DNA of 64,000 nucleotides from Candidatus Zixiibacteriota bacterium (GTDB lineage Bacteria > Zixibacteria > MSB-5A5 > GN15 > FEB-12): assembly GCA_035380245.1 (NCBI GenBank), contig DAOSXA010000001.1, positions 874,716-938,715 on the forward strand, written 5' to 3'. Position numbers and translations under genes: made by a program. Under the pieces are notes generated by a model. That model worked only from the letters and a program-made list of their open reading frames with translations, had not been told where the DNA came from and ran no database searches. Shown here in pieces: positions 18,218 to 27,785 of the stretch. Position 1 is the first letter of the stretch. Each line of letters starts with the position of its first letter.

Positions 18218-19099
18218 ATGGCTGCTCTCGATAAGTCCATATTCCAACTGGTCCGGCTGGCGCTCGATGAGGATATCGGCCCCGGCGATGTGACCTCGCT
18301 GGCCTGCCTCGAACCGGAGATGATCACTGCTCGAATCGTCGCCAAATCCGTCGGCGTCGTGAGCGGGATTCTTCCGGCGCGACTGGCGTTCGAGCTGGTC
18401 GACTCGGCCAATCAGTTTGTCCCGTGTCTTCAGGACGGGAGCCGTTTCGAGCCGGGCGATGTACTGGTAACAATCGAGGGACTCAACCGCACCGTCCTGA
18501 CCGCCGAGCGGGTGGCGCTAAATTTCATGGCTCATCTGAGCGGTGTCGCGACGCTCACAAGGCGGTTCGTTGACAAAATCGAAGGTTACAACTGTCAAAT
18601 TCTCGATACCCGTAAGACAATGCCGGGCTGGCGCATACTCGAAAAACAGGCCGTTCTTCACGGCGGCGGGCACAACCATCGCTATGGCCTCTACGACATG
18701 ATCCTGATTAAGGATAATCACATCGCCGCAGCCGGATCGATCCGCGCGGCGGTCGAACAGGCTCGCTCTTATTTGCACTCGGCCGATTTCTCGCGCCAGT
18801 TCCATACCGACCCGGACACGATCGAGATAGAGGTCGAGGTGGTCAACGAAGCCCAACTGCGCGAGGCGGTTGACACCGGCATCAAGCGACTCCTGCTCGA
18901 CAATCAGACTCCGGAATCACTCGAAGTGCTCGTGGATGTCTCCCGCGAGATCGACTCCGCCGTCAAACTCGAGGCCTCGGGCAATGTCTCGCTCGATAAC
19001 GTAGCCGCCATCGCCGCCACCGGCGTGGATTATATCTCTATCGGCGCTCTCACTCATTCCGCACCGGTGTGCGACCTCTCATTAAAAGTAGTTGAATAA
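18218..19099 (+). CDS. nadC: Nicotinate-nucleotide pyrophosphorylase (quinolinate phosphoribosyltransferase)
   Basis: 293 residues. It converts quinolinate plus PRPP to nicotinate mononucleotide, CO2 and PPi in de novo NAD synthesis. Diagnostic motifs are DEDIGPGDVTS near the N-terminus, ILDTRKTMPGWRILEKQAV, GGGHNHRYGLYDMILIKDNH and EVEV in the barrel. C-terminal LEASGNVSLDNVAAIAATGVD and ISIGALTH are also typical. I chose the ATG at 18218; an in-frame upstream start at 18191 would add nine residues with no ribosome site. No nadA or nadB is nearby. Confidence 0.95.
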   Translation: MAALDKSIFQLVRLALDEDIGPGDVTSLACLEPEMITARIVAKSVGVVSGILPARLAFELVDSANQFVPCLQDGSRFEPGDVLVTIEGLNRTVLTAERVALNFMAHLSGVATLTRRFVDKIEGYNCQILDTRKTMPGWRILEKQAVLHGGGHNHRYGLYDMILIKDNHIAAAGSIRAAVEQARSYLHSADFSRQFHTDPDTIEIEVEVVNEAQLREAVDTGIKRLLLDNQTPESLEVLVDVSREIDSAVKLEASGNVSLDNVAAIAATGVDYISIGALTHSAPVCDLSLKVVE

Positions 19100-19188
19100 T
19101 AAAGGCTCATCACGGGCACTTTTGTAAGTCAGCGGGGTTCTTGGGAGCAAAGAACGCTCATAATAATGCCATACAAGGAGAAGAATCC

Positions 19189-19383
19189 ATGTCCGACGAC
19201 AAGATCAAAGTCACCGTCATCAAGAACGGTCCGTTGCGGGTCGAGGCGGCCAAGTTCGAGATAGTGAACAGCGACGGCACGACCATTGAGAAGAACGGCC
19301 CGGTGCATTTCTGCCGTTGTGGCCATTCCAAGAATAAACCGTTTTGTGACGGCGCTCATGTAAAAGCCGGTTTCGAGGGATAA
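19189..19383 (+). CDS. CDGSH-type iron-sulfur domain protein
   Basis: 64 residues with AAGGAGAAG just upstream of the ATG at 19189. The 2Fe-2S binding motif C-x-C-x2-S-x3-P-x-C-D-G-x-H is present (HFCRCGHSKNKPFCDGAH), giving three Cys and one His as ligands. The N-terminal half is a short beta-rich stretch typical of bacterial single-motif members. These are electron-transfer or cluster-transfer proteins of uncertain role. It lies 90 bases after nadC and may be co-transcribed. Confidence 0.93.
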   Translation: MSDDKIKVTVIKNGPLRVEAAKFEIVNSDGTTIEKNGPVHFCRCGHSKNKPFCDGAHVKAGFEG

Positions 19384-19544
19384 TACCTCGGAATCGCCCG
19401 GTTTCTCGCCGCTTTGGTTTTCAATCAGGCCGGGTCATTCACGACCCGGTCGATTCAAATAACGGATAAGCCTATATCCGAACCGGAAATAACGATCCGA
19501 TTGCTCTTACGATCCCGCTCGTTTCAAAGATTGATCGACGACGT

Positions 19545-20072
19545 TCAGACCGAGCGTCGTTTTACGGCCTGCACTATGATCGGAATGATTACTAATTGAA
19601 CCGCTATCCCCGGCAGACCGGCCACGAGCGGGCCACCTGCTGAGAAAAACACGGCCGGTCCGTAAGGTAGTTCTATCAGCATTCCCAGCAAGAACAGCCC
19701 CAGCCCGAACATCAGCCGCCCGCCGATCATGGCAATCATGAGAGCGATGTAGATATTCATCCTGAAACGTCGGTAGCACAGTCCCGCCAGGAGACCGTAG
19801 AACATCAACTCGAGCGTCATCAACAACACGGCATAGGACGGTGGCATGCCGGTGAGGATATGAGACAACGAAGGGGCCAGAAGACCTACCAGCAGGCCGC
19901 TGCCCGGGCCGACCAGGAATCCCGCCAGGAGCACCGGTAGATGCATCGGCAGAAACATACGTCCTCCCATACCGAAAGCATGGAACCCTATCGGTAACAG
20001 CACCGCCAGAGCCAGGTAAAGGGCCGTATGGGCTGTGAATCGGGCTTGTGATGTCGGGTTGGGATTATTCAC
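19545..20072 (-). CDS. ECF transporter S component-like membrane protein
   Basis: 175 residues with about five or six hydrophobic segments, starting at a GTG (20072). The region GGRMFLPMHLPVLLAGFLVG followed by GLLVGLLAPSLSHILTG resembles substrate-binding S components of energy-coupling-factor vitamin transporters (PF12822 type). No EcfA ATPase or EcfT is in the window, so it would rely on a shared module elsewhere. It follows the methyltransferase gene by 3 bases. The nearness of nadC hints at a pyridine-type vitamin but is weak evidence. Confidence 0.75.
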   Translation of the reverse strand: MNNPNPTSQARFTAHTALYLALAVLLPIGFHAFGMGGRMFLPMHLPVLLAGFLVGPGSGLLVGLLAPSLSHILTGMPPSYAVLLMTLELMFYGLLAGLCYRRFRMNIYIALMIAMIGGRLMFGLGLFLLGMLIELPYGPAVFFSAGGPLVAGLPGIAVQLVIIPIIVQAVKRRSV

Positions 20073-20075
20073 GAC

Positions 20076-20681
20076 TCAGTCGGAGTTGATGGCCGTCACC
20101 AGAAACAGACCGGTGTGGTCCTCAATCGAGACATCCTTGAACCGACTGCTCTCGAACATGTTCGTCAACCGTTCCCGAGTAGGGATCTCATCGTGCTCGA
20201 CCGCTCCGCCGACTCGCCGATGAGCCGCAGCCAGATCTTTCGAGGAAGTCAAATGGATGATATAAAACCTTCCCCCCGGTTTAAGCACCCGGTGGGTTTC
20301 TTCAATCGCCGCCGCTTTGTCGCTGAAATGGGCAAACGAACCGAACGCCACACAGAGATCGAAACAGTGGTCGGTGAACGGCAGGCGGGAGGCATCGCAG
20401 TCGACCACCGAGACATTCTCGAACGGGAAATTGCGGTGGGCTTTCAGAGCCATTTGCAGGGCAAAATCCACCCCGGTGATGGAGCCTTCGGTCCCTACCC
20501 GGCGACGCATCATATCGAACAGGATACCGGTGCCACAGCCGAGATCGAGAATATCGCTGCCCGGTTCAATTTTGATTCCGCCGACGATATGGGAGAGTCT
20601 TTCGAGGTCTTCAGCCGCGTAATGCAGGTCCCACTCCTCAGCCAGCCGATCAAAAAATTCCTGATGTTTATCGTGTGACAT
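20076..20681 (-). CDS. Class I SAM-dependent methyltransferase
   Basis: 201 residues from the ATG at 20681; a TTG three codons upstream is an alternative. Motif I is ILDLGCGTGILFDMM, an acidic residue sits at the end of the second strand (TGVDFALQM), motif II is VVDCDASRLPF and motif III is VLKPGGRFYIIHL. The substrate cannot be read from the sequence; small molecules, quinones or tetrapyrroles are possible. It shares an operon with the ECF S component, so a cofactor-related substrate is a reasonable guess. Confidence 0.88.
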   Translation of the reverse strand: MSHDKHQEFFDRLAEEWDLHYAAEDLERLSHIVGGIKIEPGSDILDLGCGTGILFDMMRRRVGTEGSITGVDFALQMALKAHRNFPFENVSVVDCDASRLPFTDHCFDLCVAFGSFAHFSDKAAAIEETHRVLKPGGRFYIIHLTSSKDLAAAHRRVGGAVEHDEIPTRERLTNMFESSRFKDVSIEDHTGLFLVTAINSD

Positions 20682-20793
20682 TGTCCACAATTTAACGGGG
20701 CGGTAGAAACTGTCAAGCGATTTCGGCCAGGGGGCGACGGAGAGCCACTTGAGAGGTGGGCCACCGATGCGAACAGACTTGCTCGGTATCGTA

Positions 20794-20880
20794 GCCGGGG
20801 ATCCCTGCGATCCCCGGCTGTATTGCTACAGGTTGGGTAACCCACATGTGCTTTGGTGTCCCACCCGTGCCTCGGGTGGG
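20794..20880. repeat. Two palindromic intergenic hairpins
   Basis: GCCGGGGATC-cctgc-GATCCCCGGC with a GTA flank (20794-20818) and CCCACCCG-tgcct-CGGGTGGG (20860-20880) belong to the dispersed hairpin set of this window. No gene is seen in the whole gap 20682-21143. Confidence 0.7.
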
Positions 20881-21143
20881 ACAATCGATGCAAAGCTATC
20901 CACGTACCGATATTGCCAATCCCACCAAATCCAATGTCCTGTTTCCGCTTACCGTGAATTGGGTTCGTTTTGTATTTTTGTATTCTGTGCCGTTTTGTCT
21001 CCCCATGCACGACCGGCTGCTTTATTGCTCCTTGTCTCTACTGATGTAGCGTGGGCTGGATTTTGCGGAAGGATTGTAAGGAATGTGGGGGGGTGTTGAA
21101 AGGTGGGCCTCTTTTGGTGGACTTAGGCTCCGGACCGAGTAGT

Positions 21144-22211
21144 TCAAAACTTGTGCGGCTTTGACCCCATGTCGAGCCAGCCCTTCTCTTCAAGCCGTCG
21201 CCAGGCGGCGGCGATTTGAGCGCTGCTGAAGAGCGAGCGTTTGCGCTCATTCCAATCATGTACCTGTCGGATTGTGGTCTCAGTATCTCGTGCGGGATTA
21301 TCATCCTCGTGCGTGACCCAATAGACGGACGATAGCAGTTCCATGCCGAAGGGTGTTTCGAATCCTTCTATGATATCTGCAACTACATCTAATCGCTGCA
21401 CGGACTCTTGCTCGCTGTTCAAAAATTCTATCGCTTCTTCCGCAATCCCCTTCACCAACTCGATTTCTACGTCTGGTTTCTGCGTGTCCCCATAGCCCCT
21501 TGTGAAGTGCCCCTCCATCCTCTCCAGAACCTTGTTGAGATTATGAGCGTAGGGACCGTATAAGCCTTTCTTGAATTGAAGCCTTAGCGGCTCACCGGCC
21601 TCTTGGAGGAAATAAGCCAACTTCTGTATTTCCAAGAGTGTTAAACGATATGCCAGCTGCGAGTATCTGTGCATTGCCAGTACAACGAGAGCCCGTGAGG
21701 ACGTCCATTTGGGTCTACTAGTTCCGATCGGCATGTCGGAATGATCCGGTGCCCCAACCGGTTCATATAGAAGCACCCGTATATCATTAGCTTCGCGGAA
21801 TTTCTCTTCGATCAATCGCCTAACTTGGCCCCAGTCAAGTCCCCCGAGACCGCAGCCAAGTGGTGGTATGGCAATCGATTTAATGCCGAGTTGTCGCACA
21901 ATTTTTAGCAAGTCATTCAGTCCATGCTCAATGTCTTCAATTTTCGACTTGCCTCGCCAGTGCCGTTTTGTTGGGAAGTTGATAATATATTTGGGATTCA
22001 TCATCCTCCCGGTCTCGAAAACGTGCATTCGACCTTGGACAACTTCACCGGTCTTGCACGCACGGTGATAAGCTTCATAGTTGGCGGGAAAGGCCTTCTT
22101 GAACTGGAGAGCAATTCCCTTACCCATAAAACCAACAGTGTTAACAGTGTTAACCAATGCTTCCGCATCTGCTTTGAGAACGTTTCCTCTGGTTAGTTCA
22201 ATCATTTTCAC
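21144..22211 (-). CDS. darG: DarG-like antitoxin: macro-domain ADP-ribosyl glycohydrolase
   Basis: 355 residues. The N-terminal macro domain (1-155) starts GNVLKADAEALVNTVNTVG, followed by MGKGIALQFKKAFPANY and the loop IPPLGCGLGGLDW. DarG-type macro domains remove ADP-ribose from thymidine in single-stranded DNA. The C-terminal ~190 residues (LLEIQKLAYFLQEAGEPL, GLYGPYAHNLNKVLERMEGHF) form the toxin-neutralising domain typical of long DarG. It lies 12 bases downstream of the DarT gene, the usual toxin-first order. Composition is AT-richer than the flanking housekeeping genes. Confidence 0.92.
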   Translation of the reverse strand: MKMIELTRGNVLKADAEALVNTVNTVGFMGKGIALQFKKAFPANYEAYHRACKTGEVVQGRMHVFETGRMMNPKYIINFPTKRHWRGKSKIEDIEHGLNDLLKIVRQLGIKSIAIPPLGCGLGGLDWGQVRRLIEEKFREANDIRVLLYEPVGAPDHSDMPIGTSRPKWTSSRALVVLAMHRYSQLAYRLTLLEIQKLAYFLQEAGEPLRLQFKKGLYGPYAHNLNKVLERMEGHFTRGYGDTQKPDVEIELVKGIAEEAIEFLNSEQESVQRLDVVADIIEGFETPFGMELLSSVYWVTHEDDNPARDTETTIRQVHDWNERKRSLFSSAQIAAAWRRLEEKGWLDMGSKPHKF

Positions 22212-22223
22212 CCCAAGCGGCTT

Positions 22224-22868
22224 TTAATAATACCACTTTCTGCAAACTCTTACCGGCTTCTGCAACTTGTCTGGATACTGCTCCATAATTGATACGACCT
22301 TTTTCTTCATGCCGTTGTTCAGGACGGCAATGTGATCGACTAAGTCCCATGGGCAGCTTCTATAGACCAGGAACTCGGCTTGTTTTCGCCGCTGACGGTC
22401 TGGATGATCAAGATCGTCCTTCCATATCTCGGCGTATATGCAATCCCAGTCAAGGTTGTGTAGCAAAGCAAGATCATCGTACCAGTCCGTATAAGCAGCG
22501 ATACCATGACCGTCAGAGAATACAAATCCTTGTTCGTTATTACACATCACCTGAGCATGCGAGACAATATAGATTATCGGTTCTTGTCCCTCGTCGTATC
22601 CCTCCACCCATCCCGTGTGCAATTGGTACAGCATGGGTGACCTCGGACCGAAATAGAACGACACATAATCATGAATACATCCACCCGGCCCGCAATCAAT
22701 TGGCATAACCCGACGTTGTTGTTGAATATCCACGTTGTGAATCGTCTTGTACTTGAGTCCATCTGAGGGAACGTGCTTAGGGGCATGCAACGCACCACGC
22801 TGGAGACAAGTGGCGAGATTTTCTACGTGCATAATACGGAATATGGGGGTGGGAATTGGTGCTTCCAT
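22224..22868 (-). CDS. darT: DarT-like toxin: DNA thymidine ADP-ribosyltransferase (DUF4433)
   Basis: 214 residues, the usual length. The NAD-binding start IFRIMHVENLATCLQRG, the diagnostic block IHDYVSFYFGPRSPMLY and the catalytic Glu in RRKQAEFLVYRSCPWDLV are all present, so the enzyme looks intact. DarT transfers ADP-ribose from NAD to thymidine in single-stranded DNA and can stop phage or host replication. It is paired with darG immediately downstream. The gap to uvrA (22869-23166) holds the divergent promoters and no gene. Confidence 0.93.
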   Translation of the reverse strand: MEAPIPTPIFRIMHVENLATCLQRGALHAPKHVPSDGLKYKTIHNVDIQQQRRVMPIDCGPGGCIHDYVSFYFGPRSPMLYQLHTGWVEGYDEGQEPIIYIVSHAQVMCNNEQGFVFSDGHGIAAYTDWYDDLALLHNLDWDCIYAEIWKDDLDHPDRQRRKQAEFLVYRSCPWDLVDHIAVLNNGMKKKVVSIMEQYPDKLQKPVRVCRKWYY

Positions 22869-23166
22869 ATCTCTTCACAATGGCAGACCCCCTAATCCGT
22901 TCCGCTGGGGGATCATCCTGTATTCGTTATCTCAACACAGTATCGCCAAATCGCTCATTCCCTGACAACCAAGAGAACATATCCTTACAGAGAGGCGACA
23001 GGACTCCTTCATTTTGAAATATGAAGCTGCCCAAAGCTCTGTGCAAGCATTTGATGATCACCAGAGTCTCCCCCTTCCCAAAAATGTGACGCGGGAAAAT
23101 CAGATAGGCCTTTTGGTGAGGGAACTTTGAGCGTATATTGCGGTTTGCCCAAATTGTAGGAGCGTT

Positions 23167-26085
23167 ATGGCCAACAACTCAGAAAAATACCAGGACAACC
23201 GCCAGTACCTGCACGTCAAGGGAGCACGGGAGCACAATCTCAAAAATATCGACGTCAAGATCCCGCGCAACACCCTGACCGTGATCACCGGCCTCTCCGG
23301 CTCGGGCAAAAGCTCGCTGGCGTTCGATACGATTTACGCCGAAGGGCAGCGCCGCTATGTCGAGTCGCTCTCGGCCTACGCCCGCCAGTTCCTCGGGTTG
23401 ATGGAAAAACCCGACGTGGATTTCATTGAGGGACTCTCCCCGGCGATTTCGATCGAACAGAAAGGGACCCCCAAGAATCCTCGCTCGACAGTCGGCACGA
23501 TCACCGAAATCTACGACTATCTCCGCCTCCTGTTCGCGCGGGTCGGCGTGCCGCACTGCATAAAATGCGGCGAACCGATTACCCAGCAAACGGTTGAACA
23601 AATTGTCGACTCGGTGCTCACGTTCGAGGAAGGCACCCGGTTGATGGTCCTCGCGCCGCTCGTACGCGGTAAAAAGGGGGAGCACAAGGAGGTAATCGAG
23701 GAAGCGCTGCGGGAAGGATTCGTCCGCTTGCGCGTCGACGGCGAGGTGGTCGAGACCGATTCGGAAATCGAACTGGACAAGAAGAAAAAGCATACGATCG
23801 AGGCGGTGGTCGATCGTCTGGTGGTCAAGGCCAAATCCAAACGCCGCCTGGCCGATTCGGTCGAAACCGGCCTTCGCGTCGGCAACGGCACAGTGCTGAT
23901 CAATATCAAGAACAAGGACCTCCTCTTCTCCGAGCAGTTCGCCTGCCTCAAATGCAACATCAGCTATGAAGAGCCCACGCCCCGGATGTTCTCGTTCAAT
24001 TCTCCGTTCGGCGCCTGTCCGGTCTGCGACGGACTCGGGCAGAAGATGGAAATCGATCCCGACCTGGTAGTACCGGATCGCTCGCTTTCGATCTCCGAGG
24101 GAGCGATCAATCCCTGGGGCGGCGCCGAGATGTCCAATTGGTATCGCTATCAACTGCGCGGGGTGGCCAATCATTTCGGCTTCAAATTTTCCACTCCGTT
24201 CGAAAAACTCCCCGAGGAAGTTCAAAAAGTAATCCTGTACGGTTCCGGCCGCACACAAATCCGTTTCGAATACGAACATGTCTCCGGCAAGGGGCGCGGT
24301 TCGGGGGTGTACGAATCGACGTTCGAGGGAGTCATTCCGCATTTGGAACGACGCTATAAACAGACCGAATCGAGCGGCGTGCGTCAGTGGATCGAACATT
24401 ACATGTCGGTGTCGGAATGTCCCGCCTGTAAAGGCAGCCGTCTTCGGCCCGAAGCCCGGGCGGTGATTATCGACCGCGAAACGATTGACAGTCTGACTGT
24501 CAAGTCGATCAAAGAACTGCGCCGGTTTTTCGATGAAATCCACCTGACCAAACGGCAACAAACGATCGCTGCGCAGATTCTCAAGGAGCTGCGCGAGCGG
24601 CTGGGTTTCCTGTGCGATGTCGGGCTCGACTATCTTACCCTCAGCCGGGCCGCCTCGAGTCTTTCCGGCGGCGAAGCACAACGCATCCGCCTGGCGACTC
24701 AGATAGGTTCGCGCCTGGTCGGTGTGCTGTATATTCTGGATGAGCCCTCTATCGGTCTGCACCAACGCGACAATCGCCGCCTGCTCAATACGCTCACCGA
24801 ACTGCGCGATATCGGCAACACCGTGCTGGTGGTGGAACACGACCGGGAAACGATTGAGGAAGCGGACTATGTGGTCGATCTCGGTCCCGGCGCCGGCGTG
24901 CATGGGGGCAAGGTCGTGGCAGCCGGAACGCCCCGCGATATTATCAAAGAGAAAAAGTCAATCACCGGGCAGTATCTCTCGGGCGAAAAAGAAATCCCGA
25001 CACCGCAAGAACGACGAGAGCCGAACGGTCATTATATCGTTCTCAAAGGCGCTACCGGTAATAACCTGAGAAAAGTTGACGTGGAAATCCCGCTCGGCGG
25101 TTTTGTGGTGGTAACGGGGGTTTCCGGTTCCGGTAAATCGACTCTTATCAACGAGACGCTTTATCGCATTCTCGCCAAGCACTTTTTCAATAGTCGTCGC
25201 CAGCCGTTGCCGTACGGATCGATTGAAGGGCTCGAACATATCGACAAAGTAATTGCGATCGACCAGTCCCCTATCGGTCGCACACCGCGCTCCAACCCGG
25301 CCACATACACCGGCGTGTTCGCTCCAATACGTGACCTTTTTGCCGGATTGCCGGAGTCCAAAGCACGCGGGTACCAGCCAGGCCGGTTCTCGTTCAACGT
25401 CAAAGGGGGGCGCTGCGAGGCGTGCGCCGGCGACGGGATCATCAAAATCGAAATGCACTTCCTGCCGGATGTTTATATCCCCTGCGAAGTCTGCAAGGGA
25501 AAGCGCTACAACCGTGAAACGCTCGAGGTAACGTTCAAGGGGAAATCTATTTCCGATGTCCTCAACATGACCGTCGATGAAGCCCTGTCTTTTTTTGAGA
25601 ACATCCCGCGTATTAAGAACAAACTCCTGACCCTGGCCAATGTCGGTCTCGGTTACATTCGGCTCGGGCAGCAGGCGACGACCCTCTCGGGCGGCGAAGC
25701 ACAGCGCGTCAAACTGGCCACCGAGCTGTCCAAGATAGCGACCGGCAAGACGCTGTATATTCTCGACGAGCCGACCACCGGTCTGCATTTCGAGGATATC
25801 AAGATGCTCCTGCGGGTGCTGGAAGAATTGACCGACCGCGGCAACACGGTGCTGGTGATCGAGCATAATCTCGATGTGATCAAAACGGCCGACTGGATTA
25901 TCGACATCGGTCCCGAAGGCGGCGACGACGGCGGTAGGATTATTGCGACCGGGACGCCGGAGCAAGTGGCGGCCAATCCCGATAGTTACACCGGTCAATA
26001 CCTGAAGGCGGAGTTGGGGGACCGTGTTGCCGACCAATCCCGGAAGCGCGACGCGAGAAAGAAGACTCATGCCGGAACTGCCTGA
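23167..26085 (+). CDS. uvrA: Excinuclease ABC subunit A
   Basis: 972 residues, slightly longer than the E. coli protein. It is the damage-recognition ATPase of nucleotide excision repair. Two ABC modules are seen: Walker A sequences [14 protein letters not shown] and [14 protein letters not shown], and signatures [12 protein letters not shown] and [12 protein letters not shown]. Cysteine pairs for zinc modules are present (CIKCGEP, CLKCN with [16 protein letters not shown] with CEVCKGKRY). AGGAGCGTT precedes the ATG. The last 17 bases overlap mutM, making a DNA-repair operon. Confidence 0.98.
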   Translation: MANNSEKYQDNRQYLHVKGAREHNLKNIDVKIPRNTLTVITGLSGSGKSSLAFDTIYAEGQRRYVESLSAYARQFLGLMEKPDVDFIEGLSPAISIEQKGTPKNPRSTVGTITEIYDYLRLLFARVGVPHCIKCGEPITQQTVEQIVDSVLTFEEGTRLMVLAPLVRGKKGEHKEVIEEALREGFVRLRVDGEVVETDSEIELDKKKKHTIEAVVDRLVVKAKSKRRLADSVETGLRVGNGTVLINIKNKDLLFSEQFACLKCNISYEEPTPRMFSFNSPFGACPVCDGLGQKMEIDPDLVVPDRSLSISEGAINPWGGAEMSNWYRYQLRGVANHFGFKFSTPFEKLPEEVQKVILYGSGRTQIRFEYEHVSGKGRGSGVYESTFEGVIPHLERRYKQTESSGVRQWIEHYMSVSECPACKGSRLRPEARAVIIDRETIDSLTVKSIKELRRFFDEIHLTKRQQTIAAQILKELRERLGFLCDVGLDYLTLSRAASSLSGGEAQRIRLATQIGSRLVGVLYILDEPSIGLHQRDNRRLLNTLTELRDIGNTVLVVEHDRETIEEADYVVDLGPGAGVHGGKVVAAGTPRDIIKEKKSITGQYLSGEKEIPTPQERREPNGHYIVLKGATGNNLRKVDVEIPLGGFVVVTGVSGSGKSTLINETLYRILAKHFFNSRRQPLPYGSIEGLEHIDKVIAIDQSPIGRTPRSNPATYTGVFAPIRDLFAGLPESKARGYQPGRFSFNVKGGRCEACAGDGIIKIEMHFLPDVYIPCEVCKGKRYNRETLEVTFKGKSISDVLNMTVDEALSFFENIPRIKNKLLTLANVGLGYIRLGQQATTLSGGEAQRVKLATELSKIATGKTLYILDEPTTGLHFEDIKMLLRVLEELTDRGNTVLVIEHNLDVIKTADWIIDIGPEGGDDGGRIIATGTPEQVAANPDSYTGQYLKAELGDRVADQSRKRDARKKTHAGTA

Positions 26086-26941
26086 AGTAGAAACAGTCGT
26101 ACGCGGTCTTCGCGAAACGGTAGTCAGTCGCACGATCAAACAGGTTAAGCTCAACGCCCCGCCGGCAACAATCGTCGTCGGCCGCGCTTTCGCCGAACGC
26201 GGATTCGAGCGCTCTTTGGTCGGGAAACGGATTGAGCGTGTTGACCGACGCGGCAAGAATATCCTGATTCGGCTCTCCGGCGACGCCACCCTCTGGGCAC
26301 ATCTGAAAATGACCGGGCATTTTTTCTGGGTGCCGCGCTCGGCGCCGATCAATAAACACGATCTGGCTGTTTTCAGATTTCGCTCGGAGAACGGGAAGGG
26401 AGCGTGTCGCCTTGAAGAGAACATTCTCAAGTTCAACGACTATCGTCGCTTTGGCCGTCTGCGCTTGTTCGACAATGAGGAGTTGATGCAGCAGCCGGGA
26501 ATCGCTTCGCTCGGACCGGAACCGCTTGAAATTTCCCCGGATGAATTCGTGGAGCTTTTCCGACGCACCACCCGCATGATCAAACCGGCTCTGATGGATC
26601 AGACCTTTATCGCCGGTCTCGGCAACATTTACGCCGATGAATCGCTTTATGCCGCGCGGATTCACCCCCGGCGGCTGACTTCATCTATATCGCGCAGGAA
26701 GTTGATCGAACTGCATGGAATTATCCAGACGCTCTTACTGATGGCGATCGACAACATGGGGACTTCGGTGGACTCCTATTCCGGCGTCAACGGCAATCCG
26801 GGCGGATTTCAAAAGTATCTCAAGGCTTATAACAACGAGAGTCTTCCCTGCGAGCGCTGCGGCACGATAATTATTCGCGAGAAGATAGGCTCCCGCTCGG
26901 CCCATTTCTGCCCCCGCTGCCAGAAAGCACCGAAGGGGTAG
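26069..26941 (+). CDS. mutM: Formamidopyrimidine-DNA glycosylase
   Basis: 290 residues from the ATG at 26069, which overlaps the uvrA end by 17 bases. This start exposes the catalytic N-terminal proline in [13 protein letters not shown]. It excises 8-oxoguanine and other oxidised purines. The H2TH region contains [25 protein letters not shown], and the C-terminal zinc finger is C-x2-C-x16-C-x2-C (CERCG to CPRCQ). All key residues are present. Confidence 0.97.
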   Translation: MPELPEVETVVRGLRETVVSRTIKQVKLNAPPATIVVGRAFAERGFERSLVGKRIERVDRRGKNILIRLSGDATLWAHLKMTGHFFWVPRSAPINKHDLAVFRFRSENGKGACRLEENILKFNDYRRFGRLRLFDNEELMQQPGIASLGPEPLEISPDEFVELFRRTTRMIKPALMDQTFIAGLGNIYADESLYAARIHPRRLTSSISRRKLIELHGIIQTLLLMAIDNMGTSVDSYSGVNGNPGGFQKYLKAYNNESLPCERCGTIIIREKIGSRSAHFCPRCQKAPKG

Positions 26942-27117
26942 GTTTTCGACGGGCTTCAACAATATAGTGAGCTTTGAACTCAACTTATTGCACGACAGGG
27001 GATTCTCGGACCAAGACGCTGAGAACGGCTCGACCAATGTATCGGCTCGGCTACAAGGAATTGTGATCATTGATTGCCAGTGAGCACTTGACCCCGTGCC
27101 AACTAGTCGGTATCCTA

Positions 27118-27765
27118 ATGAAAACAGATCACAAGCAAGGTATAGGTTCGTTGGCGATCAAGAGGATATATTGCGCGGGGCCTCTCTTTAATCCCAAGGA
27201 GAGAGATGAAATGCAGCAGATTGCGGACTCCCTAGAATCTGCGGGTTTCGGAGTCTTCCTTCCGCAGAGAGATGGCTTGGAGATGGCACGCATAGTGTCT
27301 GCATTGGTGGACGAGGGCATGAACAACCGCCAAGCGAACCAGCTACTGGCCAAAGCGATTTTCCACATCGACACGTACCAAGTGGCGAAGTGCGATGGGC
27401 TTGTGCTTAACCTCAATGGCCGGGTCCCAGACGAAGGTGCCATGGTGGAGGCCGGAATTGCTTGGGCGTTGAAGAGACCTGTGGTCATATACAAGAACGA
27501 TGCCCGGTCTGCCCTGCTGGGCCAAGACAATCCTCTCGTGCTTGGTCTGGCGTCTTTCAAGACCATACGTGAGATAGGTGAGTTGCCAACCGCCTTTTCT
27601 CTGGCGTTTGCGAAGAACCTTGGAAATGCTGACGACTGGCTCATGTTGGCGGACCAAGTGGTTCGAAATCTGGATAGGGGCGCCAGATTGCAGAGAATCT
27701 TCACTCAAAGACGAGTAAACCGGGCCAACGCTGAGCGTCTGGCCAAGGTATTAGAGGAAGCATAA
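27118..27765 (+). CDS. Nucleoside 2-deoxyribosyltransferase-like protein
   Basis: 215 residues from the ATG at 27118; a TTG at 27070 with AAGGAATT upstream would add 16. The N-terminus has the family signature IYCAGPLFNPKERDEM and VFLPQRDGLEM. The catalytic-region block is VPDEGAMVEAGIAWAL, whose Glu in VEAG matches the nucleophile of N-deoxyribosyltransferases. Family members move deoxyribose between bases or cleave deoxynucleosides or deoxynucleotides. The gene is 20 bases upstream of a dGTPase-like hydrolase, so both probably act on the dNTP pool. Composition is less GC-biased than in mutM, suggesting an acquired cassette. Confidence 0.82.
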   Translation: MKTDHKQGIGSLAIKRIYCAGPLFNPKERDEMQQIADSLESAGFGVFLPQRDGLEMARIVSALVDEGMNNRQANQLLAKAIFHIDTYQVAKCDGLVLNLNGRVPDEGAMVEAGIAWALKRPVVIYKNDARSALLGQDNPLVLGLASFKTIREIGELPTAFSLAFAKNLGNADDWLMLADQVVRNLDRGARLQRIFTQRRVNRANAERLAKVLEEA

Positions 27766-27785
27766 CACACTATAGGGGAGGGTCA

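Noticed and set aside
18162..18411. N-terminal extension of the reductoisomerase-like protein
   Set aside because: It runs antisense through the nadC start; the Rossmann fold begins right after the ATG at 18162.
23179..24903. Long minus-strand ORF of 574 aa opposite uvrA
   Set aside because: It is the antisense shadow of a GC-rich conserved gene; its protein has no recognisable motif.
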